Positions 52,001-59,391 of a stretch of 60,000 nucleotides of DNA are shown here, in pieces. Every line of letters starts with the position of its first letter. Position 1 is the first letter of the stretch. Position numbers and translations under genes: made by a program. A model generated the notes under the pieces. That model saw only the letters and a program-made list of their open reading frames with translations, did no database searches and was not told where the DNA came from. This DNA comes from Liolophura sinensis (lineage: Eukaryota > Mollusca > Polyplacophora > Chitonida > Chitonidae): the NCBI RefSeq assembly GCF_032854445.1, contig NC_088300.1, positions 746,001-806,000 on the forward strand, in the 5' to 3' direction.

Positions 52001-55000
52001 TATTATCAGTGGCCGAGGTAGGGTTAATGTTGAAGTATCTGTTTTGTCAGTACTGCTTAAAGATTTGTTACATTTGAATCAGTATGGAGTTTAAATTCCT
52101 GCCATAAACCTTGCTGCTATGCATGTAGATGAACGTCCAGAAGCATTGCAGTACGGCTTTTGCACAACTTCATGTTAAAAGACATCTTTCAGGCACATTT
52201 GGTACCCATTCCACTAACCAGAATTGTAATATATGCAGTAAAGAATTGTCACATCATACAGGATATGGTACATTGGCTTGTGCCCAGTGTTAACATGTAG
52301 TAAATGATGTATGTATATATACATGTATGATTGCAGCCAGCTGTCTGTGTATGCTGGGTATGAAGAGCAGCCTAAGGTAGACCGCACTGCTGAGGAGTTG
52401 ACCCCTGGGGAACTTGTCATCTACACCGCCCTCAATGACCAGCAGTTTGTGGACAAGCTGCTTGACTTCATGTCACTCGAGGAACACAAGGGAAAGGACA
52501 AGTTTGAAGGGAAACATGTGACCTTGTTCAAGGTCAGTACTGAATCTTTAATCTATTATATTGTATTAGGGACTGAATAAATACATACATAGCCCATAAA
52601 AGTGTGATGGAGTAATGAAAGCATAAGTTGTAGTTTATCAGTCATTTCATAAACTGGACAGTTGTTCAAGCACAATCTGTATAAATCAGCACACTCTTAA
52701 ACATAACAGGATTGTACATGTAGTGATTCCCCATTAGGAATTTGGCACTTGTACATGTAGGCAAAGTATTTAATGTTTTTTTCTTTAAAAGGTACATCAA
52801 ATTAAGCTATTAAAATCAAATTTATAATAATAAATGAGGAGGTTAGGTTTGTTGCATCGATATCACATTTACATGTGTATGGGCTAATTGGATACAGTAT
52901 TTCAGTGAATGTTACACCTGTTGCTCAGCTGATGAAGTGTCCTTTCAGGGTATATTCTGTAACTTTGGGGACATGTATTACAGTGAATGTTACACCTGTT
53001 GCTCAGCTGATGAAGTGTCCTTTCAGGGTATATTCTGTAACTTTGGGGACATGTATTGCAGTGAATGTTACACCTGTTGCTCAGCTGATGAAGTGTCCTT
53101 TCAGGGTATATTCCGTAACTTTGGGGACATGTTTCTGGAGAAGTTCAAGCCAGGTGTGGAGCGTTTGGTGACAGACAGGAGCCATGAGAAACACGAAAGC
53201 AGTCAGCGGTGTGCCATGGAGGTGCTGGCTGGTATCATCCGTGGCTCAAAGCACTGGCCTTACGACAAGGTTGGCACACCCTTCCCACCCAGCCTTTGTG
53301 ATTATTTACCTGTACTACCTTCTTGCTTTTAAATTTTTAATGTAATTTATATATCCACAGAACCTCATGTTAGACACATTTCTGGTTCAGCTTGCTATAT
53401 GTGAACTTTGACCAATCGTATCAAATTGAAAAAAAAAGCATCAGATGCTGCTGTAAACAATTATTTCTAATATGATGATGTCACTCATGCCAGTGTTTCT
53501 TTCCTGAACAGCTGCGCCCAATGTGGGACTGGGCAGGAGACATCCTGAAGAAGGCCTTGGTGAATATCACAGTGGAAACCATGGATGACTGGGGATCATT
53601 CTTCAGTGTCATTTGTGTAAGTCTTGAAGAGAAGGTGGTTGATTACTTGATTGGTTGATTCTGGGACTTATATAAAATGTTTCTAGTCCCTAAAACTTGG
53701 TGTGTTTGAAGTGTTAGACGTATTTCATGACCTATCTGTTGATTACCAAAAGTATGTGTGTACTGCAACAAGCTTTACTACTGTGACAAGCTTGACAAGC
53801 TTTACCACTGTGACAAGCTTGACAAGCTTTACCTCTGTGACAAGCTTGACAAGCTTTACTACTGTGACAGGCTTTACCACTGTGACAAGCTTGACAAGCT
53901 TTACCACTGTGACAAGCTTGACAAGCTTTACCTCTGCGACAAGCTTTACCACTGTGACAATCTTTACCACTGCAACAAGCTTGACAAGCTTTACCACTGT
54001 GACAAGCTTTACCACTGTGACAAGCTTACAATCTTCTCTTAGAGTTAATACACCTGTACAGAATCTTTTGTCATTTAGTTTCCCTTCAGGTGAAAAATCT
54101 GTACCAAAAGCAATACCTTACCTTGTCTCTTCTTCAGTGTATAGTCTCCTACGATGTGGCTTCAGTACTCCTGAGGTGGCACTATTAAACCGTAATCATT
54201 TACCCACATGTGAGGCGTTGTACATACATACATACATATAATATACCGGGTGTTTGATGTGCAGCTTCTTGTTTATTTCTACCACACCAGGAGAGCCGTG
54301 ATCCGCGCAAGTTGACCTGGATGTTCAAACTAGTCATGGAGTCAGTGCTGACGGGGAATGGGGGGTCTTTTGGGGATGCCAGGTATGTCTGTATTACTTG
54401 TGCTCAAGCCTGAAGGACAAGCACTGCTGTTTAACCATTTCTATTACCATGTTTGTATTATATACGGTCAAACCTGTACCTACAACCACCTGTAATCAGC
54501 GTCCATCTGCCGTGACCAAACAATTTTCCATGTTAAACGACCTGTAATATGGGGTCACCTGTCCAAAGCATCCAGGGACCAATATATTTTGCCACCAAAT
54601 TCTATATCAGCCTGTCTTGAGCGGCCGAGACTTTCAACAGTAATGATGATTGCCGACTTCAATAGTTTGTAGTGATTAAAAGTTACAACCTGCCACTTTG
54701 CGATGATAAGTGAAGTGTGAACATTATTGGTCAGTAGCACTGAAATTTACCGTTCTTTAATCAGGCCTAGCTGGTTATTGTCCGGACAGCCCTGCACTGT
54801 GGCAGTGGATTAGGTCCATGCTGAGGTCCCAGCTATGAATGCTATGAAGAGGGGGCAAACTCGGATATAATCTGACCTCCTGTGGTTCCTCCCATGAATG
54901 GTTTCTTTGACAAATTATCTGGCTTGCTTGGCCATTATCTTTGCAGGCAAATGGTGTTGTGTTTTCATTTCGCGTGGCCAAAATATTGCCTGTACCAGAC

Positions 55001-58000
55001 ACATGGAGAAATTTGTCTTCCTTCACTCGTACATGTTGTTGTTGTTTCACTGGCAAATATGAATGAACATCTCAGCGGTCTGTCATTTACAGTCCAAAAC
55101 TTTGTTAGAATAGTAATTTATACCTACGTAGGCCAAACTAGCACATGGCTTTCTAGGGCTTGAGAATGATGGGAAGAAAGTTCTCCTGTCATGTGTGCCC
55201 TCATCTGAAACTCTTTCTATAATCGGCTGTTAAATGCGTGACGTCCATAGATCTACCCCACAAAACTTGAAATTATTGAGTTATTATTTTACCACAATTG
55301 TCATATTTCTATGAAATTTATATAGCTGACCAGATTAGTGCTTTAACAATTATGTGTAAGATTATTATGTAGGCCTACATGTGTAGATTTCCTGAAACTT
55401 AATTCAGTTGTCATTTGGTTTGGTCTTCACAACCTGTCTTATGTGGCCAACTGTCATATGCGGCCACTTTTTACGTGTCCCTTCACTGACCGCATACAAC
55501 AAGTTTGACTGTATGTACAAACCACAGAGCATGGGATTACCTCTGATCAGTTGTAGGCTGGAGTTTTTATTTATGAGGAATGTGTGTGCTGTTGACACGA
55601 TTTACCCTTCACGATTATTCTCACAACCATTTTCTTGTACTTCACAGCCGTCTGTTCATCATCCAGCATGCGATAGTACAGCAGGAGTGGAGAATACCAG
55701 AAATCCTGAGGCGTCTGTTCAACTCCCTCAGTCCACATCTGGCTCACCCCTACAAGAACGTCCGTGACAGACTGGGAGGGTGAGTGACCAATGACCATGA
55801 TAGACAACAGGTTCAGAGTTCTTGATGATATTTACCCGCCTGAAGCTGGTTGACAGTGTCAGACACTGATCACTTGTGTCATACATGTTCCAAGTAACCA
55901 AGAATTGTATAGTTTGGTGCCAACACTTTAATGATGTCGTTGACGAAGAAGACCTGTGTGTGTAAGCAGAGTTATGGTTCGATTTTCATAGGACAGAGAA
56001 ATATTGTGACTCTGGTATTGTAATGAGTATGAGTGAGTCCCTCACCCTTTCTACAGTATGTGTTTGTAGATGTATGTGTTTGTATGTGTTTGAACGTGTT
56101 TATATGTACTTATTTGTGTCTGTTTACGTTTATGTGTGTTGATATGTGTTCCAGCCTTCTGTCTAACATCTTCCTGTATGACTACGTGATTCCTGGTGGC
56201 GCCCCCACAGACAACCCCAAGAGGAGTGAACTCTTACAGTATGTCCTACCCCAGCTGGAGTGCCTGAAGACCTTAACACCAGAGAACAGTCCCAAGCTGG
56301 CAGATTCTCAAGGTGACCCTGTGTTAGGGTTAACAGCCATGGTTATATGTCGCTTTGTTGCTATTGTTGTAGAACATTTCCAATGAAATTTTGTGGTTTT
56401 CTTTTAAATCTAGGTAATGTAACTGTATGTTTCAAAAAGGAAACTTTTGTGCGATGAAATATTGCTATGAGTATTTCTGGCAAATTTTGGCTAGATGATG
56501 GTTTGACAAAAACTATGTGATGTGTTGAAATTTTTATTTACTGTCATTACAAAATATACTGTAGCCAATATTGACAGGTGTTTTTTACATCTAGTCACCC
56601 CAGATGAGGATAGTGGAGGTTCTAAGGAGGATTTGATGGAAATGGAGAACCATAAGGAAGAAAATGAGGAGAGAACGGTGGCAATACGGCTTTTCAAGAC
56701 AGGTCTGTACAAATGTGACAATATGGCTGTATGACACAGGTTAGGAGTAGGGAGGCAATACTGCTTTTCAAGACAGGTCTGTACAAATGTGACCATATGG
56801 CTGTATAACACAGGTTAGGAGTAGGGAAGTAATACGGCTGTGCAAGACATGTCTGTGCAAATGTGACCATATGGCTGTATAACACAGGTTAGGGGGAGAG
56901 AGGCAATATGGCTTTTCAAGACAGGTCTGTACAAATGTGACAATATGGCTGTATAGCACAGGTTAGGGGGAGAGAGGCAATACAGCTTTTCAAGACAGGT
57001 CTGTACAAATGTGACAATATGGCTGTATAACACAGGTTAGGGGGAGAGAGGCAATATGGCTTTTCAAGACAGGTCTGTGCAAGTGTGACCATATGGCTGT
57101 ATAACACAGGTTAGGAGTAGGGAAGCAATACGGCTGTGCAAGACAGGTCTGTGCAAATGTGACCATATGGCTGTTTAACACAGGTTAGGCGGAGAGAGGC
57201 AAATGCAGCTTGTAAGACAGCCCAGTGGAGATGGAGGCAGTAGAACTGTGTTTACACAAATGGCTTTCTGAGATAGATTCTTTCCTACGGCTGGGGTAAT
57301 TGTAAAAGAAAGTGTAGTTAAGATTTAATTGCGAGTTGGACAACAACGTATGTTTTAACCTGTATATAATTTTTCTTCATTCATCCATTTTGTCACTGTA
57401 AGTTCAAGTCCATCTCATGCTGGCTTCCTCTCTGGTCGTACGTAGGAAGGTCTGTCAGCCCCCTGTCGTTGGTCGTGGGTGTTTCCCAGTTTCCTCCCAC
57501 CATAGTGCTGGCTGCTGTTGTATAAGTGAAGTATCCTGAATGTTAGTATATTCACAATAGTAGAGCATGAAATATCAATCAAACAAAGTAAGTGAATCAA
57601 TTTTGTGTCAGCATTAAAATCACCCATTTACGTATGTTCAATATCCACACATGACAGCACTGTTTTCTCTGCTTTATCCATGTGTATAGATTACATATAT
57701 GACATACAGAAAATGGTGCTTTATTACATTAGAAGGAAAAGTTGAAGAATGCAGACATTGAATGTTTTTCAGTTCTAAAGTGGTTGAGTGCAAGCCTGGG
57801 TCGTATGTTCATCACCTGTACAGAGGAACTGTTCGCTCTTCTACCAATCGTAAGTGCTCATCATCATCTGTCTTTTGGTGTCTGGACCTGTTTCTAGGCT
57901 GTCATAAGACTTGGATAAACCAAGAGCATAACTTTTGGTGTCTGGACCTGTTTCTAGGCTGTGATAGGACTTGAATAAACCAAGAGCATAACTTTTGGTG

Positions 58001-59391
58001 TCTGGACCTGTTTCTAGGCTGTGATAGGACTTGAATAAACCAAGAGCATAACTCTTGGTGTCTGGACCTGTTTCTAGGCTGTCATAAGACTTGGATAAAC
58101 CAAGAGCATAACTTTTGGTGTCTGGACCTGTTTCTAGGCTGTGATAGGACTTGAATAAACCAAGAGCATAACTTTTGGTGTCTGGACCTGTTTCTAGGCT
58201 GTGATAGGACTTGAATAAACCAAGAGCATAACTTTTGGTGCCTGGACCTGTTTCTAGGCTGTGATAGGACTTGAATAAACCAAGAGCATAACTCTTGGTG
58301 TCTGGACCTGTTTCTAGGCTGTCATAAGACTTGGATAAACCAAGAGCATAACTCTTGGTGTCTGGACCTGTTTCTAGGCTGTCATAAGACTTGGATAAAC
58401 CAAGAGCATAACTCTTGGTGTCTGGACTTGTTTCTAGGCTGTTACAGGATTTGGATAAACCAAGAGCATAACTCTTGGTGTCTGGACCTGTTTCTAGGTT
58501 GTCATAGGACTTGGATAAACCAAGAGCATAATGCTTCGTGTACATGCGCAGTCTAAATTTCTTGTGTTGCTGGATGTTGTGTGGTATTTCAGATCTGTGC
58601 TGTGGAGAAGGAAACGGCTGACGATGAGCTGATGACCTCCTGCTCTGTAGTGATGGCTTACATGTCCCAGGCCCTCATCCAGCCAGAGCTCATCCCTGTG
58701 GCTATCAGGACTGTACAGGAGGTGGGTGTTCAACGATAGCTGTCTCACCTGGCAAGGCTCTTGTATTTTAAATTGTTTTATGCAACCAAAAACTGGAACT
58801 TTAATTCTAAATCTTCTTCATCTATTTTGACATACATTTGCTTTAGAAGTGCATTTTTAAAGGTAAGAAAAGATATTAAATAAAATATTTTGGTTGCAAA
58901 ACACAAAGTAGGATACCACCTAATCTAAAAAAAAAAAAAGATAAAGGCACAAAACATCTTCTTTACATTAAAAGAATCCAGATTCCAGCAGAATGAGTAA
59001 CCTAGTCATGGCAGTTAAAAATGTTAGGTCCACTAGAGTATATGGTACAGTGTGGCCTTGTTTTGAAGTTCCCTTAATATAACGCAAAATCTGATAAGAC
59101 CTAAATGAACTGGTGCCATTGAGCCTGTGCATATGCAGTAATAGATATGCTAAAAAGTTTCACACATCATTGCTTTGAGTAACAGATATCAGCCCTCGCA
59201 GGTACTGTATGTTGTGTTTTCTGCGGTTGTTCACACAGGTGTCCGAGATGCCCTCCTGGCACTCGCGGTCTTCCATACTTGGCTATCTGCAGGTAATGGT
59301 GTTCTGTAACTTCTTCACCTTCAACCAGCCTCACATCATTCGGCAAATCAGGGAGTTGGTGCTCAGGCTTCTCTGTGATGAACAGCTGGAG
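18853..59391 (+). CDS. PSME4: Proteasome activator complex subunit 4 (PA200), 43 exons, 3' end beyond window
   Basis: PA200 is a large HEAT/ARM-repeat solenoid that caps the 20S proteasome and promotes ATP- and ubiquitin-independent degradation, including of acetylated histones during DNA repair and spermatogenesis (known for the family). I assembled 43 exons by matching conserved PA200 stretches and GT-AG sites; phases agree at every junction and sum to 1,696 codons without a stop. Diagnostic segments include [16 protein letters not shown] (exon 2), EEWRPL-like [11 protein letters not shown] (exon 5), SDNIGYVDW (exon 7), [14 protein letters not shown] (exon 19), [10 protein letters not shown] (exon 33), [10 protein letters not shown] (exon 35) and [10 protein letters not shown] (exon 36). 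The family is about 1,840 residues, so roughly 150 residues, including the end of the bromodomain-like region and the C-terminal proteasome-docking tail, lie to the right. The ATG at 18853 has A at -3 and G at +4, with an in-frame TAA five codons upstream. Exact exon ends are in the following entries. Confidence 0.96.
21526..22709 (+). repeat. 61-62 bp minisatellite in intron 1, about 19 copies
   Basis: The unit begins gactggtatctcggcaccat and ends ggaggtttaacatt. Internal variants (aactgcac or gacactgcac; cttgactt or catgactt) alternate. The array ends 13 bp before exon 2. Confidence 0.95.
22723..24997 (+). CDS. PSME4: PSME4 exons 2-6 (to residue 241)
   Basis: Exons: 22723-22863, 23140-23256, 23623-23667, 24476-24625 and 24934-24997. 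They encode [16 protein letters not shown] through the [20 protein letters not shown] stretch, the short 45-base exon [29 protein letters not shown] and [17 protein letters not shown]. All keep the order seen in vertebrate PA200. Phases are 2/1 across exons 1-5 and return to 0 after exon 6. Intron 4 carries a 49 bp array. Confidence 0.94.
23904..24201 (+). repeat. 49 bp minisatellite in intron 4, 6 copies
   Basis: The unit is gatgtgttacgctgagctgt followed by ataaaagttgaaccagccat and cctgtctca. The array is not adjacent to a splice site. Confidence 0.93.
25488..28119 (+). CDS. PSME4: PSME4 exons 7-11 (to residue 425)
   Basis: Exons: 25488-25562, 25759-25878, 27122-27211, 27653-27711 and 27913-28119. 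Conserved blocks: [78 protein letters not shown] and [13 protein letters not shown]. Exons 7-9 are phase 0 cassettes of 25, 40 and 30 codons. Intron 8 carries a 53-54 bp array, and intron 9 starts with a 76-77 bp triplication seven bases past the donor. Confidence 0.94.
26030..26085 (+). mobile_element. SINE fragment at the head of the intron 8 array
   Basis: tttcctcccaccgtaatgct followed by gctgtcgtcgtataggag matches the SINE 3' domain. The fragment is interrupted where the 53-54 bp array begins. Confidence 0.5.
26086..26802 (+). repeat. 53-54 bp minisatellite in intron 8, about 13 copies
   Basis: The unit starts actcacaacaacattctaga and contains gtgaggtctgcatcaaatgt. One frame is open across the last copies only because of the period; no protein is inferred. 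Confidence 0.94.
27219..27455 (+). repeat. 76-77 bp triplication just after the exon 9 donor
   Basis: Three copies of a unit starting atggatttcagaaaagcaca, the first seven bases past the donor at 27212. The exon itself is not included. Confidence 0.9.
29886..30611 (+). pseudogene. LINE reverse transcriptase core, FADD box intact
   Basis: Fragments in order: [64 protein letters not shown] (where VPQGS is usual) and the catalytic YVSFADDT at 30342-30365, then [10 protein letters not shown]. The final frame is open from about 30090 to 30611. Frame breaks on both sides make it non-autonomous. Confidence 0.88.
30826..30993 (+). repeat. 43 bp minisatellite inside the intron 11 LINE, about 4 copies
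   Basis: The unit is gtgacacaccctccaccgag followed by ccgtgtcggagacctgctga and cgc. It splits the post-RT coding part of the LINE, which resumes after it. It is GC-richer than its surroundings. Confidence 0.92.
31121..33605. other. Rest of PSME4 intron 11
   Basis: Unique AT-rich intron with a short (ttgctg)n run at about 32046-32068. No coding block or repeat family recognised. Confidence 0.5.
33606..35762 (+). CDS. PSME4: PSME4 exons 12-15 (to residue 586)
   Basis: Exons: 33606-33792, 34550-34639, 34901-34965 and 35621-35762. They encode [70 protein letters not shown] and [16 protein letters not shown]. Exon 13 has three tandem copies of its acceptor region. The last 33 bases of exon 15 are the founder of the large 51 bp array in intron 15, so its donor at 35763 is the first of dozens of near-identical donors and the true end is inferred. 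Confidence 0.92.
34262..34553 (+). repeat. 97-98 bp repeat bearing tandem acceptors before exon 13
   Basis: The unit runs from 'ctcaatcttataaacattta' to 'atttgttttctcag' plus GTG. Acceptor-like AG|GTG stands at 34355, 34452 and the inferred true 34550. Only the first GTG of the exon is shared. Confidence 0.88.
35067..35422 (+). mobile_element. Second tRNA-derived SINE family in PSME4 intron 14
   Basis: A tRNA-like head (ggctgaatagttagagcg and ggatcaaatcc) leads into a different body from the other SINEs, with gagattagagcaaggaaaca and gtataatgtgactaggtggg. It ends near atgttaaaccccaagcagac. Head boxes and position suggest a SINE; no target duplication is obvious. Confidence 0.6.
35730..38715 (+). 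repeat. 51 bp minisatellite, about 58 copies, carrying exon 15 end plus splice donor
   Basis: The unit is the last 33 bases of PSME4 exon 15 (from gtccttcagcagtcctcc to attccag) plus the first 18 bases of intron 15 (gtaactaccttactctct). Most units repeat the CAG|gtaact donor. The junction of intron and exon parts also forms a tract plus cag (tctctgtccttcag) that looks like an acceptor. Variant units (tctcagataactccacc) are scattered in a block pattern, implying multi-unit duplications. The first units are open in the exon frame to 36023, then a 52-base variant shifts the frame to a stop. Confidence 0.97.
38877..42114 (+). CDS. PSME4: PSME4 exons 16-20 (to residue 789)
   Basis: Exons: 38877-38975, 39359-39431, 40880-40947, 41342-41557 and 41963-42114. 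They encode [38 protein letters not shown], the [10 protein letters not shown] helix, the 72-codon exon 19 with [20 protein letters not shown] and [13 protein letters not shown], and [20 protein letters not shown]. The acceptor of exon 16 is taken as tttcag before TCAGCC because it keeps phase 0. Intron 17 is mostly a 47 bp array ending about 45 bp before exon 18. Confidence 0.94.
39596..40835 (+). repeat. 47 bp minisatellite in intron 17, about 26 copies
   Basis: The unit is tcagcctatcgtctgatcgt, then ggatagaatgtggtggttta and cagtggt. Variants atatcatggcctaaag and attgaggatataac recur in blocks. The array ends about 45 bp before exon 18. Confidence 0.94.
42290..45766 (+). CDS. PSME4: PSME4 exons 21-25 (to residue 912)
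   Basis: Exons: 42290-42382, 42647-42705, 43150-43212, 43426-43481 and 45668-45766. They encode [20 protein letters not shown], a divergent short stretch in exon 22, [28 protein letters not shown] and [18 protein letters not shown]. Exons 22 and 23 fit PA200 less tightly than their neighbours, but phases 2-1-1-0 match across the run. Intron 24 is filled by a 62 bp array ending 13 bp before exon 25. The last 15 bases of exon 25 seed a 28 bp array. Confidence 0.9.
43735..45655 (+). repeat. 62 bp minisatellite in intron 24, about 31 copies
   Basis: The unit contains tttgtgatgtgtaactgtat, gttaagaggaggttttgttc and either gggatatttactg or gggagatcgactg. The two variants are interspersed. The array ends 13 bp before exon 25. 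Confidence 0.95.
45752..46602 (+). repeat. 28 bp minisatellite, about 30 copies, carrying exon 25 end plus splice donor
   Basis: The unit is the last 15 bases of exon 25 (ggattagaggataag) plus 13 bases of intron (gtatgtaaagtaa). The donor-like aag|gtatgt recurs in many copies. The period is not a multiple of three. Copies degrade toward the 3' end. Confidence 0.95.
46645..46895 (+). repeat. 34 bp minisatellite in intron 25, about 7 copies
   Basis: The unit is tattcttttactgttgccac followed by tgtgaagatactga. It lies about 70 bp upstream of exon 26 and is separate from the 28 bp array at the other end of the intron. Confidence 0.9.
46964..50227 (+). CDS. PSME4: PSME4 exons 26-30 (to residue 1118)
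   Basis: Exons: 46964-47026, 47241-47336, 48121-48249, 49070-49261 and 50091-50227. They encode [20 protein letters not shown], a 32-codon helix, [39 protein letters not shown] with [18 protein letters not shown], and a low-complexity Ser/Pro/Ala linker in exon 30 that does not align well with vertebrates. Exon 29 starts inside a 24 bp array of acceptor copies, and the start chosen (49070) is the most 3' copy. Confidence 0.92.
48346..48560 (+). mobile_element. tRNA-derived SINE in PSME4 intron 28
   Basis: The A-box-like tggcctagtggttaacgtgc and B-box-like gagttcaagtac precede the same 3' domain as the copy at 13.3 kb (tttcctcccaccataat, then acaccaatcaaataaataat). It is more diverged and has no clear target duplication, so it is older. 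Confidence 0.75.
48902..49087 (+). repeat. 24 bp minisatellite of exon 29 acceptor, about 7 copies
   Basis: The unit is ttttgtcag (intron end) plus ggttctttgttcctg (first 15 bases of exon 29). The last copy at 49070 runs into unique exon sequence. An intact upstream acceptor copy places an alternative exon start at 49022, 48 bases upstream and in frame. Confidence 0.92.
49377..49735. mobile_element. Possible foldback/MITE element in PSME4 intron 29
   Basis: The left end is tggccccaatttcatgaag and the right end gtgaacaaatgggccca, an imperfect inverted pair of the 'gggcccatttc' type. It contains an 18 bp (tctcatcctgccatatct-like) tandem stretch at 49547-49640. There is no coding potential. Low confidence. 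Confidence 0.3.
49547..49640 (+). repeat. 18 bp tandem repeat in intron 29
   Basis: About 5-6 diverged copies of tctcatcctgccatatct. Confidence 0.8.
50785..53269 (+). CDS. PSME4: PSME4 exons 31-35 (to residue 1378)
   Basis: Exons: 50785-50838, 51228-51357, 51782-52017, 52337-52532 and 53105-53269. They encode [113 protein letters not shown] and [14 protein letters not shown]. These are among the best conserved parts of PA200. The exon 35 acceptor at 53105 is the last of three tandem 78 bp copies, and only this copy has the conserved Arg in GIFRNF. The donor of exon 35 (gttggc) is weak. Confidence 0.95.
52899..53132 (+). repeat. 78 bp triplication of exon 35 acceptor
   Basis: Three copies of about 50 bases of intron end (through cctttcag) plus 28 bases of exon start. 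Possible exon starts stand at 52949, 53027 and 53105, exactly 78 apart. The frame is open through all three. Copies 1 and 2 read GIFCNF where the genuine copy reads GIFRNF. Confidence 0.95.
53512..56702 (+). CDS. PSME4: PSME4 exons 36-40 (to residue 1576)
   Basis: Exons: 53512-53616, 54291-54382, 55648-55779, 56155-56312 and 56595-56702. They encode [75 protein letters not shown], and an acidic loop ([20 protein letters not shown]) followed by [11 protein letters not shown]. The acidic loop corresponds to the acidic stretch preceding RTQGIKLLKT in vertebrates. The end of exon 40 seeds a 74 bp array in intron 40. Confidence 0.93.
53762..54030 (+). repeat. 27 bp minisatellite in intron 36, about 10 copies
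   Basis: The unit is gctttaccactgtgacaagc followed by ttgacaa, mixed with shorter 18 bp units. Frames on both strands stay open (Thr/Ser-rich or Lys/Val-rich), an artefact of the multiple-of-three period. Confidence 0.92.
54461..55517. mobile_element. Possible MITE or DNA-transposon remnant in PSME4 intron 37
   Basis: The left end reads tatacggtcaaacctgt. The right end reads acaagtttgactgtatgta, whose reverse complement is tacatacagtcaaacttgt. These are similar terminal inverted repeats about 1 kb apart with no transposase coding between. Subterminal 'ggccac' and 'gaccg' motifs also recur. The ends are imperfect and flanking duplications were not established. Confidence 0.4.
56680..57208 (+). 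repeat. 74 bp minisatellite, about 7 copies, carrying exon 40 end plus donor
   Basis: The unit is the last 23 bases of exon 40 (ggcaatacggcttttcaaga plus cag) and about 51 bases of intron starting gtctgtacaaatgtga. Several copies keep the donor. The period is not a multiple of three. Confidence 0.94.
57398..57585 (+). mobile_element. SINE, 5'-truncated, in PSME4 intron 40
   Basis: This begins near the B-box (gtaagttcaagtcc) and continues through 'tgctggcttcctctctgg' to 'ataagtgaagtatcctgaat' and atcaatcaaac. It is the same family as the copy at 13259. Confidence 0.7.
57773..59391 (+). CDS. PSME4: PSME4 exons 41-43 (residues to 1696; gene continues)
   Basis: Exons: 57773-57849, 58593-58721 and 59239-59391. 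They encode [52 protein letters not shown] and [12 protein letters not shown]. The last two exons enter the region called bromodomain-like in human PA200, which is reported to bind acetyl-lysine. No stop is reached: a gtaagg donor at 59392 opens an intron that runs off the right edge, so the final exons are outside the window. Confidence 0.93.
57868..58540 (+). repeat. 60 bp minisatellite in intron 41, about 11 copies
   Basis: The unit starts acttttggtgtctggacctg and ends aaaccaagagcata. Copies are near-identical and exactly 60 bp, so the minus strand is open for 234 codons as a 20-residue repeat. It begins about 18 bp past the exon 41 donor. Confidence 0.95.

Noticed and set aside
53702-54241. 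Thr/Ser-rich plus-strand frame and Val/Lys-rich minus frame
   Set aside because: Translations of the 27/18 bp array in PSME4 intron 36.
57841-58545. Minus-strand open frame of 234 codons
   Set aside because: It lies wholly in the 60 bp tandem array. Frames stay open because 60 is a multiple of three; no start context, domain or unique sequence.
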